Shown here: positions 7,919-17,693 of the stretch, one piece after another
Layout of the letters: the number at the start of each line of letters is the position of its first letter
Numbering within the stretch: the first letter of the stretch is position 1
DNA from: an uncultured Dorea sp.
GTDB taxonomy: Bacteria; Bacillota; Clostridia; Lachnospirales; Lachnospiraceae
NCBI GenBank assembly: GCA_910584095.1
Contig: CAJTYU010000023.1
Span: 1-47,251 of the forward strand
Reading direction: 5' to 3'
Length of the DNA stretch: 47,251 bases
The notes under the pieces: model-generated
Told to the model about the DNA's origin: nothing
The model's database searches: none
What the model saw: only the letters and a program-made list of their open reading frames with translations
Translations under genes and position numbers: made by a program

Positions 7919-9133
7919 TTATAATTCCGCCCTTTGCTTTTCTGTCGATAAATAGTACGATGGCGCCGTCAGTACTGTAGCAAACTGCTCTTTTTCGCTA
8001 TGGCTTTCAAGTCCGCCTATTTCATCGCCGCGGCGTTCATAAACCCCGACCTGCATATTCCACTGTTCCTTGATATCATATATTGCGCATGAAAACAAGC
8101 AGTCATTATAGGTAAAATACTTTGTGTGATGCGCGTAATCTGCCGTATATAGTCCCAGCTCCATATCATAAGCGTCTTCTCCCGTCCACCATCCTCCTTT
8201 TGTATCTCCTAAGGCTCCGCTTCCATCGTCAAAAATCGTTAACGTATTATTATTCACTCCAAGTTCTCCTGTACTGACGATTTGATCCGATTCCTTTTTA
8301 TACGTATAACCGCCGACAATGATGCCTGTATCTGTCACAGTAATGTAATCATCCTCTGAATAAGTGTCTCCGTGCGCATTTATAATAATTCCGCCGCCCT
8401 TTTTTTCCATATACTCCGAATATAAATAGCCGGTATTATTTACTGCATAATAATTAATATTAATTCCATCCGGATAAATAAAACGATACAGATATGCGCC
8501 AAGCTGACTCACATACACGGAGTATGTACCGGCAATATTTTCAAATTCAACCGATTTATTTTCAAAGAACATAATATTATTCAGATTATATTTTTCAAAC
8601 TCATTTAAAACGCTGAATTTATCAAACTCCTCTCCTTCCATGCTTTCCTGATACCACTTTTTTCCTCTGAAATATTCCTTATCTTCTTCCTCCTCAAAAA
8701 TATATCCATGCCTGGCAAGAATCTCGTTTCCTGCAAGAGACAATTGTTTTTTATCCAAAGCCTCTAGCTCCTCCAGCGTCAATATTCTAGAATCGCTATC
8801 CTCAAAGATATACTCCGGCACGTCTTCCTCCGGCTTTTGCGTGATTTCGCGGATTCCTTTTTCATCCTCGCCTTCCGTGGATACCTGTTCCTTCTTTTGA
8901 ACTTGGGATTCTGCATTTCCCGTTCCGGATACGCCCCCTTCCCTTACGACAAGAAAAGTCCAGATTGCCGCCATCACAAGTCCCGCCGCAAGCGTAACCA
9001 AAGCCGCAAGCTTTTTTTCTTTTTTCCACCTTTTACGCAGCTTTACCGCCTTGGCCGATTTAGACACTGCGCCGCATTTTTCACAGAACAATGACTCATC
9101 TTCTAATCGATTCCCACATCTTGTACAATACAT
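7919..9133 (-). CDS. Zinc-ribbon, single-pass membrane protein with YARHG domain (404 aa)
   Basis: The ATG at 9133 follows GGAGG by seven bases. MYCTRCGNRLEDESLFCEKCG is the zinc ribbon (3-20), followed by a basic stretch, a membrane helix (about 42-62) and a Glu-rich linker. The YARHG domain is at about 115-195, with LAGNEILARHGYIF and KKWYQESM. The last 200 residues are rich in Tyr, Gly and Asn and predicted beta. It shares the first three modules with the 6755 gene but not the C-terminal region, so the pair probably presents different extracellular domains on one scaffold. It follows the 600-aa gene by 16 bases. Confidence 0.85.
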   Translation of the reverse strand: MYCTRCGNRLEDESLFCEKCGAVSKSAKAVKLRKRWKKEKKLAALVTLAAGLVMAAIWTFLVVREGGVSGTGNAESQVQKKEQVSTEGEDEKGIREITQKPEEDVPEYIFEDSDSRILTLEELEALDKKQLSLAGNEILARHGYIFEEEEDKEYFRGKKWYQESMEGEEFDKFSVLNEFEKYNLNNIMFFENKSVEFENIAGTYSVYVSQLGAYLYRFIYPDGININYYAVNNTGYLYSEYMEKKGGGIIINAHGDTYSEDDYITVTDTGIIVGGYTYKKESDQIVSTGELGVNNNTLTIFDDGSGALGDTKGGWWTGEDAYDMELGLYTADYAHHTKYFTYNDCLFSCAIYDIKEQWNMQVGVYERRGDEIGGLESHSEKEQFATVLTAPSYYLSTEKQRAEL

Positions 9134-9149
9134 ATCCCATCCTCCTTTT

Positions 9150-10952
9150 TTAATTCCTGACTATTCTTTTCATAGGGTCGATATCTACTCGCGGGGTATT
9201 CCCCTCTTTTTTCACATAAATATCATACAGCTGATCTACAAGCTTATTAGCGTCCTCTGCTTTCATATTCTGCTTGCTGCATAATCCCGAGCGAACCAGA
9301 TTCAGCAAAATGCCGCAATATTGTTCCCGTTTCTCTCTCCATAAAGCTCCGTCGATCACACAATATGGCATGACGATGTAATCAGCTGCAAACACCGCGT
9401 TTTCAAACTGGCGCCTCCAGTACTCATTTTTCAGCTTCAATACCACCTCATGGAAATACTCAAACCACCCGCTCTTCCCGCCGGAGATCCCATGCTTTAA
9501 TTCATAGCGCTCCATCATATACATATCTATCATCCGTCCGGCGTAAGACGTCTGCATATTGCTTCTTGCAAGCTGCCATACACACTCATCCACAGACGCA
9601 AGAATCCTGCTTTTTTTTAGTTTAGGAAGCGCCTTATCCAAAAATTTAACCGTCAGGGCTCCCGCAGTGAGCATCTGCCCCGTCTTTGTGCCGAACTGGA
9701 GCGCAGTCATTCCCTTTTGGATGGTATCCAGTATCTTTTTCAGGGAATCATCTTTCGAGAATTCTTTTGTGAACTCCTCTTTCCCCCTGTTCCAAAGCTC
9801 CATGAAAGATGTCAGTTCATGAAGGATTCTGCCTACCGTCTCAAAGCCCTTTTCCCGTTTGCTAAATCTCTCTTTGTAGAACTGGTCTCTTTTTTCCAGC
9901 TCTGCATCCATTATCCCGCACCAATACTCCATAAGCCAAACGGACTTGTGCGTGACGATATAACGGCCGTAAAGATTCTTTCTTATTTCCGCTTTCTGTT
10001 CCTTTTGTTTCTGAGACGGTTGCTTTGGTCTCTCTGGCATTTTAATCTTTATAGAACAGGATTTGATATTGCGGTTCAAGGAATCATAGTGCTTCTTCGC
10101 ATACCGGTTCAATTCTATGATCTCGATCTGTGTAATAATCTTTTCTACAACCGCCACAAATACGGCGCTGCTCTCTCCTTCAGGCATCGTTTCTTCTCTA
10201 TTTTCTTCACTTAAAATCTGTTTCCTCGTTCCCGCAGCAGCATTTTCTCCTCCGACGCTTCCCGACGCCTTCCGATGATCTGCCGATTGTCCCGATTGAC
10301 GGTACTGAGCCGCTTCTTTTGCTGCAGCTCTTGTTGCCGCCGATGCTTCCCGAACTTCTTCATGAAGCTTTTCAAAGGTTATCAGGGACTGTTCAAGAAA
10401 AGCGGATATATTCATGGACACGCTTTGGATCAATGGTTTCAGCGTTCCATAGATATCATTTTCTTCCTCTTTCGCCTCTGCCCGCCCGGCAAATTCTTTT
10501 TTGATCTCTTCCGCCTCGAAGGCAGACGCTTTTATGATATCTTCAATACGATCCATGCCGCTGTCGCTCACGATAGGCCTGTCTGTTATCACAGCCTCCC
10601 TCTTTTCAATATAAAGCATGGTTTCCATCAATTCTTCTATCTTCTTCTCAACCCGGACACAGGTTCCGTGCGCCCATTCCCCCGCCTTATACCTGTCCAA
10701 GCAAGCATGGAGAGACGCCTCCGACGCCTCCCATTTTTCAAAGGAATTATTCTTTACTCCTTTTACAATGACTTCCGTATAAGCGTCAACCACATTGATG
10801 ATCGTTCTCTGAAGCCGTTCGTACTTACTGTCCCTTAGTTCTTCCGCCAATACTTCAGCCACCCGGTTATTTAGGTCCTGTATCCGCTCCAGGAAGCCCT
10901 GAAAAAAAATGATATATTGGTCTGTCTCTTCCTCACGCAAATTGATATTCAT
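9150..10952 (-). CDS. Hypothetical 600-aa helical protein of the FtsK operon
   Basis: No family is recognised. The ATG at 10952 follows GAGGTAGG. The protein is charged and mostly helical. Residues 1-250 contain heptad-like stretches and an Ala-rich, low-complexity segment (EASAATRAAAKEAAQ and a Gln/Ser/Gly-rich run near 210-240). Residues 300-600 look globular, with many aromatic residues. No signal peptide is seen; one mildly hydrophobic stretch (FGTKTGQMLTAGALTVKFL, about 435-455) could be buried or membrane-touching. It starts eight bases after the FtsK-type ATPase stop, so the two are probably made together and may interact. Confidence 0.8.
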   Translation of the reverse strand: MNINLREEETDQYIIFFQGFLERIQDLNNRVAEVLAEELRDSKYERLQRTIINVVDAYTEVIVKGVKNNSFEKWEASEASLHACLDRYKAGEWAHGTCVRVEKKIEELMETMLYIEKREAVITDRPIVSDSGMDRIEDIIKASAFEAEEIKKEFAGRAEAKEEENDIYGTLKPLIQSVSMNISAFLEQSLITFEKLHEEVREASAATRAAAKEAAQYRQSGQSADHRKASGSVGGENAAAGTRKQILSEENREETMPEGESSAVFVAVVEKIITQIEIIELNRYAKKHYDSLNRNIKSCSIKIKMPERPKQPSQKQKEQKAEIRKNLYGRYIVTHKSVWLMEYWCGIMDAELEKRDQFYKERFSKREKGFETVGRILHELTSFMELWNRGKEEFTKEFSKDDSLKKILDTIQKGMTALQFGTKTGQMLTAGALTVKFLDKALPKLKKSRILASVDECVWQLARSNMQTSYAGRMIDMYMMERYELKHGISGGKSGWFEYFHEVVLKLKNEYWRRQFENAVFAADYIVMPYCVIDGALWREKREQYCGILLNLVRSGLCSKQNMKAEDANKLVDQLYDIYVKKEGNTPRVDIDPMKRIVRN

Positions 10953-10960
10953 ATCCTACC

Positions 10961-13900
10961 TCATGATTCCTCAAGCAATTTATCAATAAAATCCGGTTCC
11001 TGCACATCTTCAAGGTCTGATTTATAAATTTTAAACGGAATCTCCAGTCCTTTACTTCGTATTCCAAAGTTCACAACAATAGAATCCAGAGACTGCCTCG
11101 TATATTTCATGTCAAACATGGAATAGAACTTCTCAATATTCCCTGTAACGAACGCATAGTCAAATGCTTTCCGTATCGTTGTATCCCTTAGCTCTGAGGT
11201 AATAATGGCAATGATCAGTATATTGTAATGGATCGCTGTCCTAAAAATATCCATAACTGCATTGGATATTCTATTAATTTCATCCATACCGTTAATCCAG
11301 AAAATATTCTTCTCAAATTTATCAGCATCAATCCTGTCAGTATCGCTGCCGCTGTCTGTCCCCGCATCCCGGCATCTGCACAAGAACATGTCCAGAATAT
11401 TGTTCAGACATGCTTCTAACGTTCGGTTCTTTTCCTTGCTGTGGATTTTCCAGTCCACACTCCCATCTTTCTCATTCATCTCACAGCCCGCATCCCATGT
11501 CTCCGAATAGGCTTTTTTTACTCCCATTTTTACGCACATTCCTTCATGCATGGCCTTTGCAAAGTTATTCACATATCCTGCAAGTTTTTCTCTTGCCTGA
11601 TATATTTCATCAGACTCCATAAGAAGAAATTCCAGTTCCTCCTGTTTTTGGCGGAGCATCTCCGTCTTCTTTAACAGTTCTTCATCCGCCTCTTTTCTTG
11701 CCTGATACTCCGACTTATATCTCGCCGTTTGCACCTTGACATTAAAAAAGCACTTTTCTAAATCATCGGAAAGAAAATTTTTTTGCGGTTTTTTTTCCTC
11801 ATAACGATCCAGATAATATAAAATAGCCCTCTGAAAGATCTTGTACTGTAAAATTGCCAGATTATCCTTTTCTGTCAGCTCTTCCAGTTTCTTTTCTATT
11901 AATCCAAGATTCTTTTTTGCCGCGCGGGCGATATCCAGATCCGTATTAAAATTTTCAACGATCGTCCCATACAGCCTAAGGCCTGACAGATCCGCCCTGG
12001 TTCCATGCTTGGGCAGCATTATAATATCCGCCGAGCATCTTTCCAAAAAACTAACGGCGGGATTTGCCGCTGCCTCCGCCGCCGCAGATCTTGCCTCCTT
12101 TATACCACTCGTAAGGATATCGATCTGCCTCTCCAGTCTCTCCTTCTTATCCACAAATTCATGGTATCCCCGAACCTTGTCTTCCTCCGCATACAATCCT
12201 TTCAGCTTCTCTTCAAGACCTCTTACTGCATGGAATTCTTTGGATTTTTTCGATAGGTATTCAAAGGCGCATTGACGCAAATAATAGATCATCTGGAGGC
12301 ACTTCATGCCTGTCTCTGCGTCGCAGTTCTGATAATTGTGCAGCGGCTTGTACTCTTCTACTGCCTTGTCAAACCGATATCGTTCCCATATCAGATTATT
12401 TAACTCCATGCCAATATGCCATGTCGGTGCGTCTGAGCGAAGCAGGTTCTCCGCAAGAAGCTTCCGAATCCTTGCTGCGTCATCCGGATTGGGAGTTGCG
12501 ATCATAACGCCCTTATTTCTTCCTTTTTCTATGTAACACGATACCTTATCATTTTTCCCGGCAGAATAAAGCACTGTTCTGCCCAGTATAATTCCGTCAT
12601 AGATCGTACGGTTTTCCTTGACCAGCTTATTTTTCTTTTCCCGGATCCTATCTAAATCATTAAGATAATCCTTCTTGCTTTCCTGCAGCTCTTCTCTGTA
12701 AAATTTCTGCGTATCGGTTTTATATGATAAATCATAAATCCGGCTGGCCAGCTTGATCTTGTCCAAATATTGATAAAAGGGCGTCTTTTCCTTATTCTCA
12801 TCCTCATCCTTTTTCTCTGTTTCAATAAAAGGCACTCTAAACTTTATATTCTCAAGCTCGCTGCCCGACTCTGTATTAATCAGCACATACCCTCTCTCCA
12901 GCTCCGCCGCCGCTTTATTCCCAAGAATATCAACAGAAATCTCCCGGTTACAGGGCAGCGCCATCCGGATCTTAAAATTGGCCAGTGTGTTTCCCCTAAG
13001 GGTTCCCGACATCTCCTGCGAAGCAAATATCAGATGGAATCCCGTTGCTCTTCCCAGCTTTGTAATAGAATTAAGCATTACTTGAATTTCTTCTGCCTCG
13101 CGGTTGGTGGCCTCTGTAAAGAGCTGTTGAAATTCATCCACGATTAAAAGTACCCTCGGCAGGACAAGGCTGTACTTTTCCCTGAATTCCTGTATTTTAG
13201 TCACGCCCAGTCTTGTAAAAAACTCATTTCTGGCATTCATACAGTCTACAAGATGCCGGATCAACGATGTCACATAGCGGATCTCGCTGGTTGCGGCGCA
13301 GGCATTCACCTGAGGGGTGTAAGCTATGCCTCCGTTCTCCTCATCCTTATTATTCATATATCTGCTCAGCTCTACCTTCTTGAAGTCAGCCAGATACAAA
13401 TCCAGCTCCCATGGCGCATATTCCGTAATCAAGCTCAAAATCAGAGCGTTGATATATACCGATTTACCCGATCCTGTTCTCCCTACGATCAGACCGTGTA
13501 CATTATCGTCGCACATCCGGATGGGTGTGAACTTCTTATCATCGGCATTTTCAAGGCCGGGGCGGAGATTAATGCCGGTCAGCGTCTTATTCTTCCATAT
13601 ACAGCTTCCATACCCCTCCCCTACCCTGAGAATCGGCCGTTTATCCAGCGATATTTTCTGAAATTCCTTTTTCTTGTCTACAAATAGTTTATTTGCCTCA
13701 TAAGTATTATCGCTCACATCATCAAATTCCCGGAAAAATTTTATAGGCTCCGGACATATGGTGATCGTCTCCCCATCATCATACTCATATACCTTGGCTT
13801 TTTTATTTTTCTTATCAAACGCAAGGCCAAATTCTTCCGCCAGATAGTTTGTGTTTACGATAGAAATATCGTTAAACTTCTCGGCGAATTTTCTCTCAAA

Positions 13901-13969
13901 TTCAATCAAATCCAGCTTCCCGTCGCTGCCTAACGATTCCTCCGCTTTATCCGCATTTAAAAATCCCAT
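10961..13969 (-). CDS. FtsK/SpoIIIE-type ATPase, one active and one degenerate motor domain
   Basis: 1002 aa. Residues about 150-385 form an FtsK/SpoIIIE motor: Walker A GRTGSGKS at 163-170, LYLADFKKVEL near 191-201, Walker B LLIVDEFQ at 274-281, GFHLIFASQE near 310-319. A second region aligns in order but has no P-loop: KGVMIATPNPDDAARIRKLL near 487-505 where Walker A should be, and NIFWINGMDEI at 888-898 followed by NILIIAIITSEL. Between these lies a ~280-residue coiled-coil insertion. Multi-motor FtsK proteins with degenerate later domains occur in type VII secretion (EssC), but this one has no transmembrane helices and no FHA domain, and lacks the gamma domain of DNA translocases. Function is unassigned. 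It sits at the centre of the operon. Confidence 0.9.
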   Translation of the reverse strand: MGFLNADKAEESLGSDGKLDLIEFERKFAEKFNDISIVNTNYLAEEFGLAFDKKNKKAKVYEYDDGETITICPEPIKFFREFDDVSDNTYEANKLFVDKKKEFQKISLDKRPILRVGEGYGSCIWKNKTLTGINLRPGLENADDKKFTPIRMCDDNVHGLIVGRTGSGKSVYINALILSLITEYAPWELDLYLADFKKVELSRYMNNKDEENGGIAYTPQVNACAATSEIRYVTSLIRHLVDCMNARNEFFTRLGVTKIQEFREKYSLVLPRVLLIVDEFQQLFTEATNREAEEIQVMLNSITKLGRATGFHLIFASQEMSGTLRGNTLANFKIRMALPCNREISVDILGNKAAAELERGYVLINTESGSELENIKFRVPFIETEKKDEDENKEKTPFYQYLDKIKLASRIYDLSYKTDTQKFYREELQESKKDYLNDLDRIREKKNKLVKENRTIYDGIILGRTVLYSAGKNDKVSCYIEKGRNKGVMIATPNPDDAARIRKLLAENLLRSDAPTWHIGMELNNLIWERYRFDKAVEEYKPLHNYQNCDAETGMKCLQMIYYLRQCAFEYLSKKSKEFHAVRGLEEKLKGLYAEEDKVRGYHEFVDKKERLERQIDILTSGIKEARSAAAEAAANPAVSFLERCSADIIMLPKHGTRADLSGLRLYGTIVENFNTDLDIARAAKKNLGLIEKKLEELTEKDNLAILQYKIFQRAILYYLDRYEEKKPQKNFLSDDLEKCFFNVKVQTARYKSEYQARKEADEELLKKTEMLRQKQEELEFLLMESDEIYQAREKLAGYVNNFAKAMHEGMCVKMGVKKAYSETWDAGCEMNEKDGSVDWKIHSKEKNRTLEACLNNILDMFLCRCRDAGTDSGSDTDRIDADKFEKNIFWINGMDEINRISNAVMDIFRTAIHYNILIIAIITSELRDTTIRKAFDYAFVTGNIEKFYSMFDMKYTRQSLDSIVVNFGIRSKGLEIPFKIYKSDLEDVQEPDFIDKLLEES

Positions 13970-13981
13970 CTTATTACCGCC

Positions 13982-14716
13982 TTAATCATCAAACATCTTC
14001 AGGGCTGCCGCGATATCTTCCGCCGATGCTGCCGTCTTCGTATTTGTCGCCGCTTCGTCATTCATCTTCATCTGAGCCTTCGCCAAACTTTGGCTATCTC
14101 CTTTTGCCTTTGCAATATCCTCTTGAAACTTTTCAAACGCAGTTTTCAACGGTTCATACAACGCTATGACGGCTGGTATGAGAAGAGAATATGTGGGAGA
14201 ATCTTCCCCTTTATTTTTAAGTTCATTAATTTTATTCTCTCCCTCCTCGTCAATTACATTAGAAACCTTCTGATATGTTTCTGCTAATTCATCAAAATCC
14301 TGCTCTTCCACTTTTGGCCGGCTGGTATCCACATTAATTTCATCCCCCATGGGATTTAGATTCCAAAATGCTTCAAAAGCATCGCGTATCTCGCTTTCAA
14401 TCGCTTGGGCGCTAGATTCTGCATCCTCCCCGGCCCGACTATGTTCCGCTGCTTTTACAAAACTGCCATCCCCATCAAGCCACTCTTGCAGTACAGAATC
14501 CGCCCTCTCCTTAATATCCCCTGTCAAATGTTCGATTGTCTGATTCACTGCCTTTACCATAGGCTCATAGTGTGTTTTTTTACATATCTCTTCTAAGTCG
14601 CCATGCATCGTTTCCAATGTCATTTTCAAAGACTCGCAAAATTCCTTATAAATTTGGGGCAATTCTTTCTGCACATCTTCTGATAAATCAACATGAATCT
14701 TTATATTTCCCGCCAT
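13982..14716 (-). CDS. Hypothetical 244-aa helical protein of the FtsK operon
   Basis: The ATG at 14716 follows AGGAGG by 11 bases. The protein is acidic and helical with no signal peptide or membrane segment; it has long amphipathic stretches and an Ala/Lys-rich C-terminal tail (AQMKMNDEAATNTKTAASAE). A FWNLNP stretch near residue 120 is the only tryptophan-centred motif; it resembles the W-x-G turn of WXG100 proteins only loosely, and the protein is over twice their length. It lies between the pseudo-FtsK and FtsK genes (gaps of 20 and 12 bases), the place where secretion systems often keep a small substrate or adaptor. That role is inference. Confidence 0.8.
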   Translation of the reverse strand: MAGNIKIHVDLSEDVQKELPQIYKEFCESLKMTLETMHGDLEEICKKTHYEPMVKAVNQTIEHLTGDIKERADSVLQEWLDGDGSFVKAAEHSRAGEDAESSAQAIESEIRDAFEAFWNLNPMGDEINVDTSRPKVEEQDFDELAETYQKVSNVIDEEGENKINELKNKGEDSPTYSLLIPAVIALYEPLKTAFEKFQEDIAKAKGDSQSLAKAQMKMNDEAATNTKTAASAEDIAAALKMFDD

Positions 14717-14736
14717 TTTCCTTCTAACCTCCTGTT

Positions 14737-17583
14737 TTAATATTTGCTGTAACCTTGCGCATCATATAGAATTACAGAGTTATTAAGAGCTTTTTTGATT
14801 TCATTATACATATTGCCTGGCTGAGCGCTTTCCTGCTCCCACGTCTGCCTTTCACAGATAAATATAGGCAGAAAACCATATTTATCACACTCTGGCATAA
14901 GCCGGGCAATATCCTCATTCAGTTTCCCCTTCCGTTCCTCCGGCTTAAAGACCAGATACAGAATGTTATACGTCCTTGGCCTTTCCTGATTTTGAAATCT
15001 CTTTTCATTGATATCGTCGATACTGATTCCCTTTTCAGCAAGCTGCTCTCTCTGCCTCCAGAACGCCTTTAACCTGTCTTTTACTTCATCTATTTTCCCG
15101 GCAACCTCAGCGATATTAAATGCGTTCTTCACAGCCCTGGCCTTTAACCCTTCGCTTCCTCCCACCTCGTCTACTATGATCTGGGAATAGGTGTCCCTGC
15201 TGTTCATCCGGTAGACCGCGTACATAAGATCAAACAACAGTTCTTGGATGATCTTCCCCGCCTCCTCCTGCAAGGAACTATTATCTGTATCTATCCTGCT
15301 GATATCATACATAATAACCAATGGTTTCTTCCTATATTCCAGCCTGAAAATCCTTTTATGGCCATATTCATCCTTTTCCCCTTCCCGGATAACATACAGC
15401 TCCCCGCTAAGTTTTCCATGGGTTCCAGGGAGCACGGCGGTTCCCTTCATAGGCGTCAGCCAATTCTCATCCTCTAATTTCCGATCCAGCCACTGATACT
15501 GTTCCTCGAATTCATTCATAAAGTCCTCTGTTTTATCAATCTCAGACTGTATCTCCTCTATCATCTTCTGAATTGTACCGATTTTCTTTTCCTCATTTTT
15601 CTTATTTTTTGCAGCTTCGGCTACCTGTTCTTCATGGGCGGCTTTCTCAGACCGGGCCTCTTTCCTTACGTCTCCCGCCTGCTTATCCCTTTTCCGGATC
15701 AATTCGCTCTTTTCACTGTTAAATTCTACATGGAGCAATTCCAGATCTCTCTGATAATCCGCCTTTATATCCTTATCTTTCGCCTCATGTGCTATGCGGG
15801 CGGATTCTATACCATAATACTGCTCGTACAGCCTGCGTCCGATCTCTCTGATCTGATCGGTCTCTTTTTCCTGCGTACGCTGTACGGAATGATCTCTGAT
15901 GCCCGGAAAATCCCGGTATTCACAAGCAAGTATGATGTATCTGCATATGGTCGAAAATTCCCGCTTTGTCTTTATGAGCGTAAATGCGCACAGGATCACG
16001 GCGGCGGCAGCCAGCACAAAAGCGGCGGGTGCCGTACCTGATTTCAGCCCGACGCGCAGTATAACCAGCAATATTGCAGATATACCTCCCATGATCCCTC
16101 CAATAGTCAGGCAAACCTCATTATTCTGTGCAAGGAAACTGACCTTGTCTTCAAATTCCCCTGCCTGCTCCACTTCTTTCAGCAGTTCCTCATAAGTTCT
16201 GCCGCCAAGACTTTCCTTCTGCTTCTGATACTCCGCCGTATATTTTTCTGTAATCTTAGCTTTTCTAATCTCTACAAGCAGTTTTTTCCAATCCGTAACT
16301 CTGCTTTCTAGTGCGGCAAACGGAATATATGCTTCCCTAAGCATTTCATCAAAGCACGTCTCTCCATTCATGGCAAATTCCATGATCTCTCCGTCAATTT
16401 TCTGATGATGCTCCGTCTGCAAGCGCTGCTCCTGCTGGATCCTTCGATTCAGTTCTTCTGTTTTCCGGCTGTTCTGCTGAACCCTCGCATTGATCTTTTG
16501 CTGCAGTTCTTCCACAAACCCATCTCTTTCGGTTAGATATTTCTTCTGCTCCCGGACCGGTTCTTCCAATTCCCCCGCTCTCTTTTCTATTACTTGATCC
16601 AGCTTCTGCTGCGCCTTATCAATATATTTTTGATGTTTTCCTCTTACGGAATCTATATTTTGTTCAAGCTTAGAGACCGTCCGGTTCATACGGTTAGATA
16701 CCTTTGTAATATTTTCATTAATCTTATTTAACTGGGACAGTTTACTATTCTGCAGCTGCGTTGTCGGTCTTTTCTGGAATTTTGCCTTCCTAATCTGCTC
16801 GTTATACTGTTTTTCTATTCTCTTATAATCCGCCCTATAGCTATCTATTTCCTCCTCTGCCGTCCGGCTCTCATATTGCTTTTTGAGCTCTATTTCTTCT
16901 ATCTCTTCATTTCTTTCATAGATTTTGATCTGCAGATTTTCCTCACATGCATCAACCTCTTCCTGATACTTCTGATAAATGGAATCTATGATACTCTCAT
17001 ATTTGTCAATCTCCGGCGCATACTTCTCATAAAGAGCGTCTTGTTCCTCTTTCCAGCCTCCTGTTTCTAATTTATACTCCAGTGTTTCCTGCGTAATCCC
17101 ATCTTGATATTCATTGATCCGCTCATCTGATTCCTTGATAAATTCCTGCCTGCTCCGTTCAAATCCAAGCGCCTTCTTTTCCGTCTCGCCCAGTTCCTCT
17201 TCGCTTCCAATCTCCTCACCTGAAAACTGTTCCAGCCTCTCTGCAAGCAGCGTATCATTTTCTTTGATGGCTTTATCCCTATTTTCAGCCAGTTCCCTCT
17301 TCTTACCGTCATATGTAATCTCTAATGCTTCTATTCCGCTCTCGCAATCTTGATGGAAACCCTGAATACTTTGCTCAATATCCTTCTCGCAATATTCCTC
17401 AAGCTGACTCAGTCGGTCTTCTATATTCTCTAATTCTGCCTTGCTCCTTTCCAGCTCCTTCTTTTGATTTGCAAGCTCCCTTTTTACGCCTTCACTATGC
17501 TTCTTCTTTTCCACAAATTCATCATAGTATTCATAGTATTTCTCTAGTGCAAGCGCAGCATTATCGTCATATCTCCATTCCAT
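14737..17583 (-). CDS. Coiled-coil membrane protein with degenerate FtsK-like C-terminal domain
   Basis: 948 aa from the ATG at 17583 (MEWRYDDNAA), which follows AAGGAG; the longer frame's start is unsupported. Residues 15-480 are Glu/Lys/Gln-rich coiled coil. Two membrane helices follow (about 492-512 and 519-537), then a second coiled coil (about 590-690). Residues about 745-948 run in FtsK order: PLVIMYDISR, an IIQELLFDLMYAVYR helix, YSQIIVDEVGG (~800), KDRLKAFWRQREQLAEKGI, YNILYLVFKPEE (~873), then CDKYGFLPIFICERQTW (~903). This parallels LIVDEFQ and GFHLIFASQ in the neighbour, but there is no Walker A and no Asp-Glu pair. It looks like a membrane scaffold carrying an inactive motor fold. 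First gene of the operon. Confidence 0.85.
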   Translation of the reverse strand: MEWRYDDNAALALEKYYEYYDEFVEKKKHSEGVKRELANQKKELERSKAELENIEDRLSQLEEYCEKDIEQSIQGFHQDCESGIEALEITYDGKKRELAENRDKAIKENDTLLAERLEQFSGEEIGSEEELGETEKKALGFERSRQEFIKESDERINEYQDGITQETLEYKLETGGWKEEQDALYEKYAPEIDKYESIIDSIYQKYQEEVDACEENLQIKIYERNEEIEEIELKKQYESRTAEEEIDSYRADYKRIEKQYNEQIRKAKFQKRPTTQLQNSKLSQLNKINENITKVSNRMNRTVSKLEQNIDSVRGKHQKYIDKAQQKLDQVIEKRAGELEEPVREQKKYLTERDGFVEELQQKINARVQQNSRKTEELNRRIQQEQRLQTEHHQKIDGEIMEFAMNGETCFDEMLREAYIPFAALESRVTDWKKLLVEIRKAKITEKYTAEYQKQKESLGGRTYEELLKEVEQAGEFEDKVSFLAQNNEVCLTIGGIMGGISAILLVILRVGLKSGTAPAAFVLAAAAVILCAFTLIKTKREFSTICRYIILACEYRDFPGIRDHSVQRTQEKETDQIREIGRRLYEQYYGIESARIAHEAKDKDIKADYQRDLELLHVEFNSEKSELIRKRDKQAGDVRKEARSEKAAHEEQVAEAAKNKKNEEKKIGTIQKMIEEIQSEIDKTEDFMNEFEEQYQWLDRKLEDENWLTPMKGTAVLPGTHGKLSGELYVIREGEKDEYGHKRIFRLEYRKKPLVIMYDISRIDTDNSSLQEEAGKIIQELLFDLMYAVYRMNSRDTYSQIIVDEVGGSEGLKARAVKNAFNIAEVAGKIDEVKDRLKAFWRQREQLAEKGISIDDINEKRFQNQERPRTYNILYLVFKPEERKGKLNEDIARLMPECDKYGFLPIFICERQTWEQESAQPGNMYNEIKKALNNSVILYDAQGYSKY

Positions 17584-17594
17584 ATCCTTTCTCC

Positions 17595-17666
17595 TTATCC
17601 ACAATTATCATAACGATAAACCAACTGGATGTACCGCAAAATCTCTACACCCTCTTCTTTCGTCAT
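17595..17666 (-). CDS. Possible 23-aa leader ORF
   Basis: An ATG at 17666 opens 23 codons (MTKEEGVEILRYIQLVYRYD and three more) ending in TAA, which overlaps the AAGGAG ribosome binding site of the 948-aa gene. This would allow translational coupling. No good ribosome binding site precedes the ORF. The ILRYI codons coincide with a 14-base sequence repeated at 18049-18062. It could also be a fragment of a decayed gene. Confidence 0.3.
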   Translation of the reverse strand: MTKEEGVEILRYIQLVYRYDNCG

Positions 17667-17693
17667 TTTTCTGTTTTTCAGACTTTCAAATAA

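Noticed and set aside
9559..10838. Plus-strand ORFs of up to 187 codons over the 600-aa gene
   Set aside because: They mirror the codon pattern of the minus-strand gene, lack ribosome binding sites and are Phe/Leu/His-rich, as shadows are.
13982..14716. WXG100 secretion substrate, making the operon a type VII system
   Set aside because: Only a loose FWNLNP stretch; the protein is 244 aa, and no EsaA, EssB, EsaB or membrane-anchored EssC is present.
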